From positions 1 through 16,480 of the forward strand of contig JAOZTS010000012.1 of assembly GCA_029939035.1 (NCBI GenBank): a stretch of DNA of 16,480 nt. The letters are read 5' to 3'. The first letter of the stretch is position 1, and each line of letters opens with the position of its first letter. The notes under the pieces are model-generated. The model saw only the letters and a list, made by a program, of their open reading frames with translations. It was not told the DNA's origin and ran no database searches. A program made the position numbers and the translations under genes. Below are positions 16,086 to 16,480 of this stretch, in pieces. Origin of the DNA: Candidatus Altimarinota bacterium. Its GTDB lineage: Bacteria > Patescibacteriota > Gracilibacteria > UBA1369 > LOWO2-01-FULL-3.

Positions 16086-16480
16086 GTATGTTTCTCTCAA
16101 ATTCTTTGTGCTTTTCGAGGAAGAGTCTGTTTGTTTCCTCTAGGTCTTTTATTATTTTTTCAGATTTTCCTAGAATAGTTTCTGTCGTTTTTGTTAACTG
16201 AATATGTGATTCTATTTTGTTTGCGTCCAGCATATATAATTCTAGACCTGCATATTTAAGCATATCCTTTACCTTCGGAGCGTAAGAAAGGGCTAGGAAT
16301 GGCTTTTCAGCCCTAATTGCTGAAATTATAGAGTGTAGCCTCATTCCAACTACAAAACTTGAGCTACTAATTACATCTAGGAGCTCCTCTGTACTCTCTA
16401 GGGTCGGTATCACTTTTATTTTTGATTTATTATTTACTTCTGCGATCACTTTTTCATGTAGCACCTCATCTGCATCTTTC
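16063..16480 (-). CDS. Polysaccharide pyruvyl transferase family protein, C-terminal part
   Basis: The frame is open to the right edge, so only the last 138 residues are visible and the start is outside the window. The diagnostic stretch is VVGMRLHSIISAI followed by KPFLALSYAPKVKDML. It matches the C-terminal half of the CsaB-type pyruvyl transferases, which add ketal pyruvate from phosphoenolpyruvate to cell-wall-linked polysaccharides, in some bacteria to anchor S-layer proteins. The arginine and histidine of GMRLH are kept. A charged, mostly helical tail of about 50 residues follows. It faces the rmlA-kinase operon and overlaps the kinase gene tail-to-tail by 23 bases. Together with rmlD and rmlA it suggests a surface-polysaccharide locus continuing to the right. 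The acceptor cannot be inferred. Confidence 0.82.
   Translation of the reverse strand, partial: KDADEVLHEKVIAEVNNKSKIKVIPTLESTEELLDVISSSSFVVGMRLHSIISAIRAEKPFLALSYAPKVKDMLKYAGLELYMLDANKIESHIQLTKTTETILGKSEKIIKDLEETNRLFLEKHKEFERNILSKILLI

Noticed and set aside
1..16480. CRISPR array, transposon, phage gene, toxin-antitoxin or defence island
   Set aside because: I found no regularly spaced repeats, transposase or phage-like genes and no toxin-antitoxin pair; the only nuclease folds are the helicase-nuclease and RmuC, both housekeeping families.

Overview
The window is a gene-dense, AT-rich stretch of bacterial chromosome. It holds eleven protein genes (two cut by the window edges) and no rRNA, tRNA, CRISPR array or mobile element that I can see. 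The standard stop set fits: TAA, TAG and TGA all end genes, and no in-frame TGA interrupts the long conserved proteins. The host is most likely a member of the Candidate Phyla Radiation (Patescibacteria). This is inferred from the short RmlA, the style of the PfkB-family kinase, the single-chain helicase-nuclease, the compact spacing and the scarcity of Shine-Dalgarno sites. The phylum cannot be fixed from this sequence alone.

Layout. Left block (+): the 3' part of clpC (ClpP-associated unfoldase), then a strong sigma70-type promoter, a leader with an inverted repeat, ribosomal protein S1 (four S1 domains plus a repetitive Glu/Lys tail), and an intrinsic terminator. Next (+) is a 934-residue UvrD/PcrA-like helicase fused to a RecB/Cas4-type nuclease with a probable 4Fe-4S site. 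It ends four bases from a convergent gene. Middle block (-), transcribed away from infB: rmuC, a small exported CARDB-domain protein, and a glycerophosphodiester phosphodiesterase-like protein, separated by 10 and 1 bases and so probably one operon. Right block (+), divergent from rmuC across an 80-base spacer: infB (IF-2), proS, rmlD, rmlA and a PfkB-family kinase, tightly packed (10 bases, 1 base, 45 bases, then a 44-base overlap). At the far right (-) is the C-terminal part of a polysaccharide pyruvyl transferase whose end overlaps the kinase gene.

The genes fall into translation (S1, IF-2, ProRS), protein and DNA quality control (ClpC, helicase-nuclease, RmuC), and cell-surface or envelope chemistry (RmlD, RmlA, pyruvyl transferase, CARDB, GDPD-like protein). 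The right end looks like the start of a cell-surface polysaccharide locus running straight on from a translation operon. I see no clearly new system. The items most worth a second look are the rmuC-CARDB-GDPD operon, the S1 leader inverted repeat, the single-chain helicase-nuclease, and the general lack of Shine-Dalgarno sites with possible leaderless starts.
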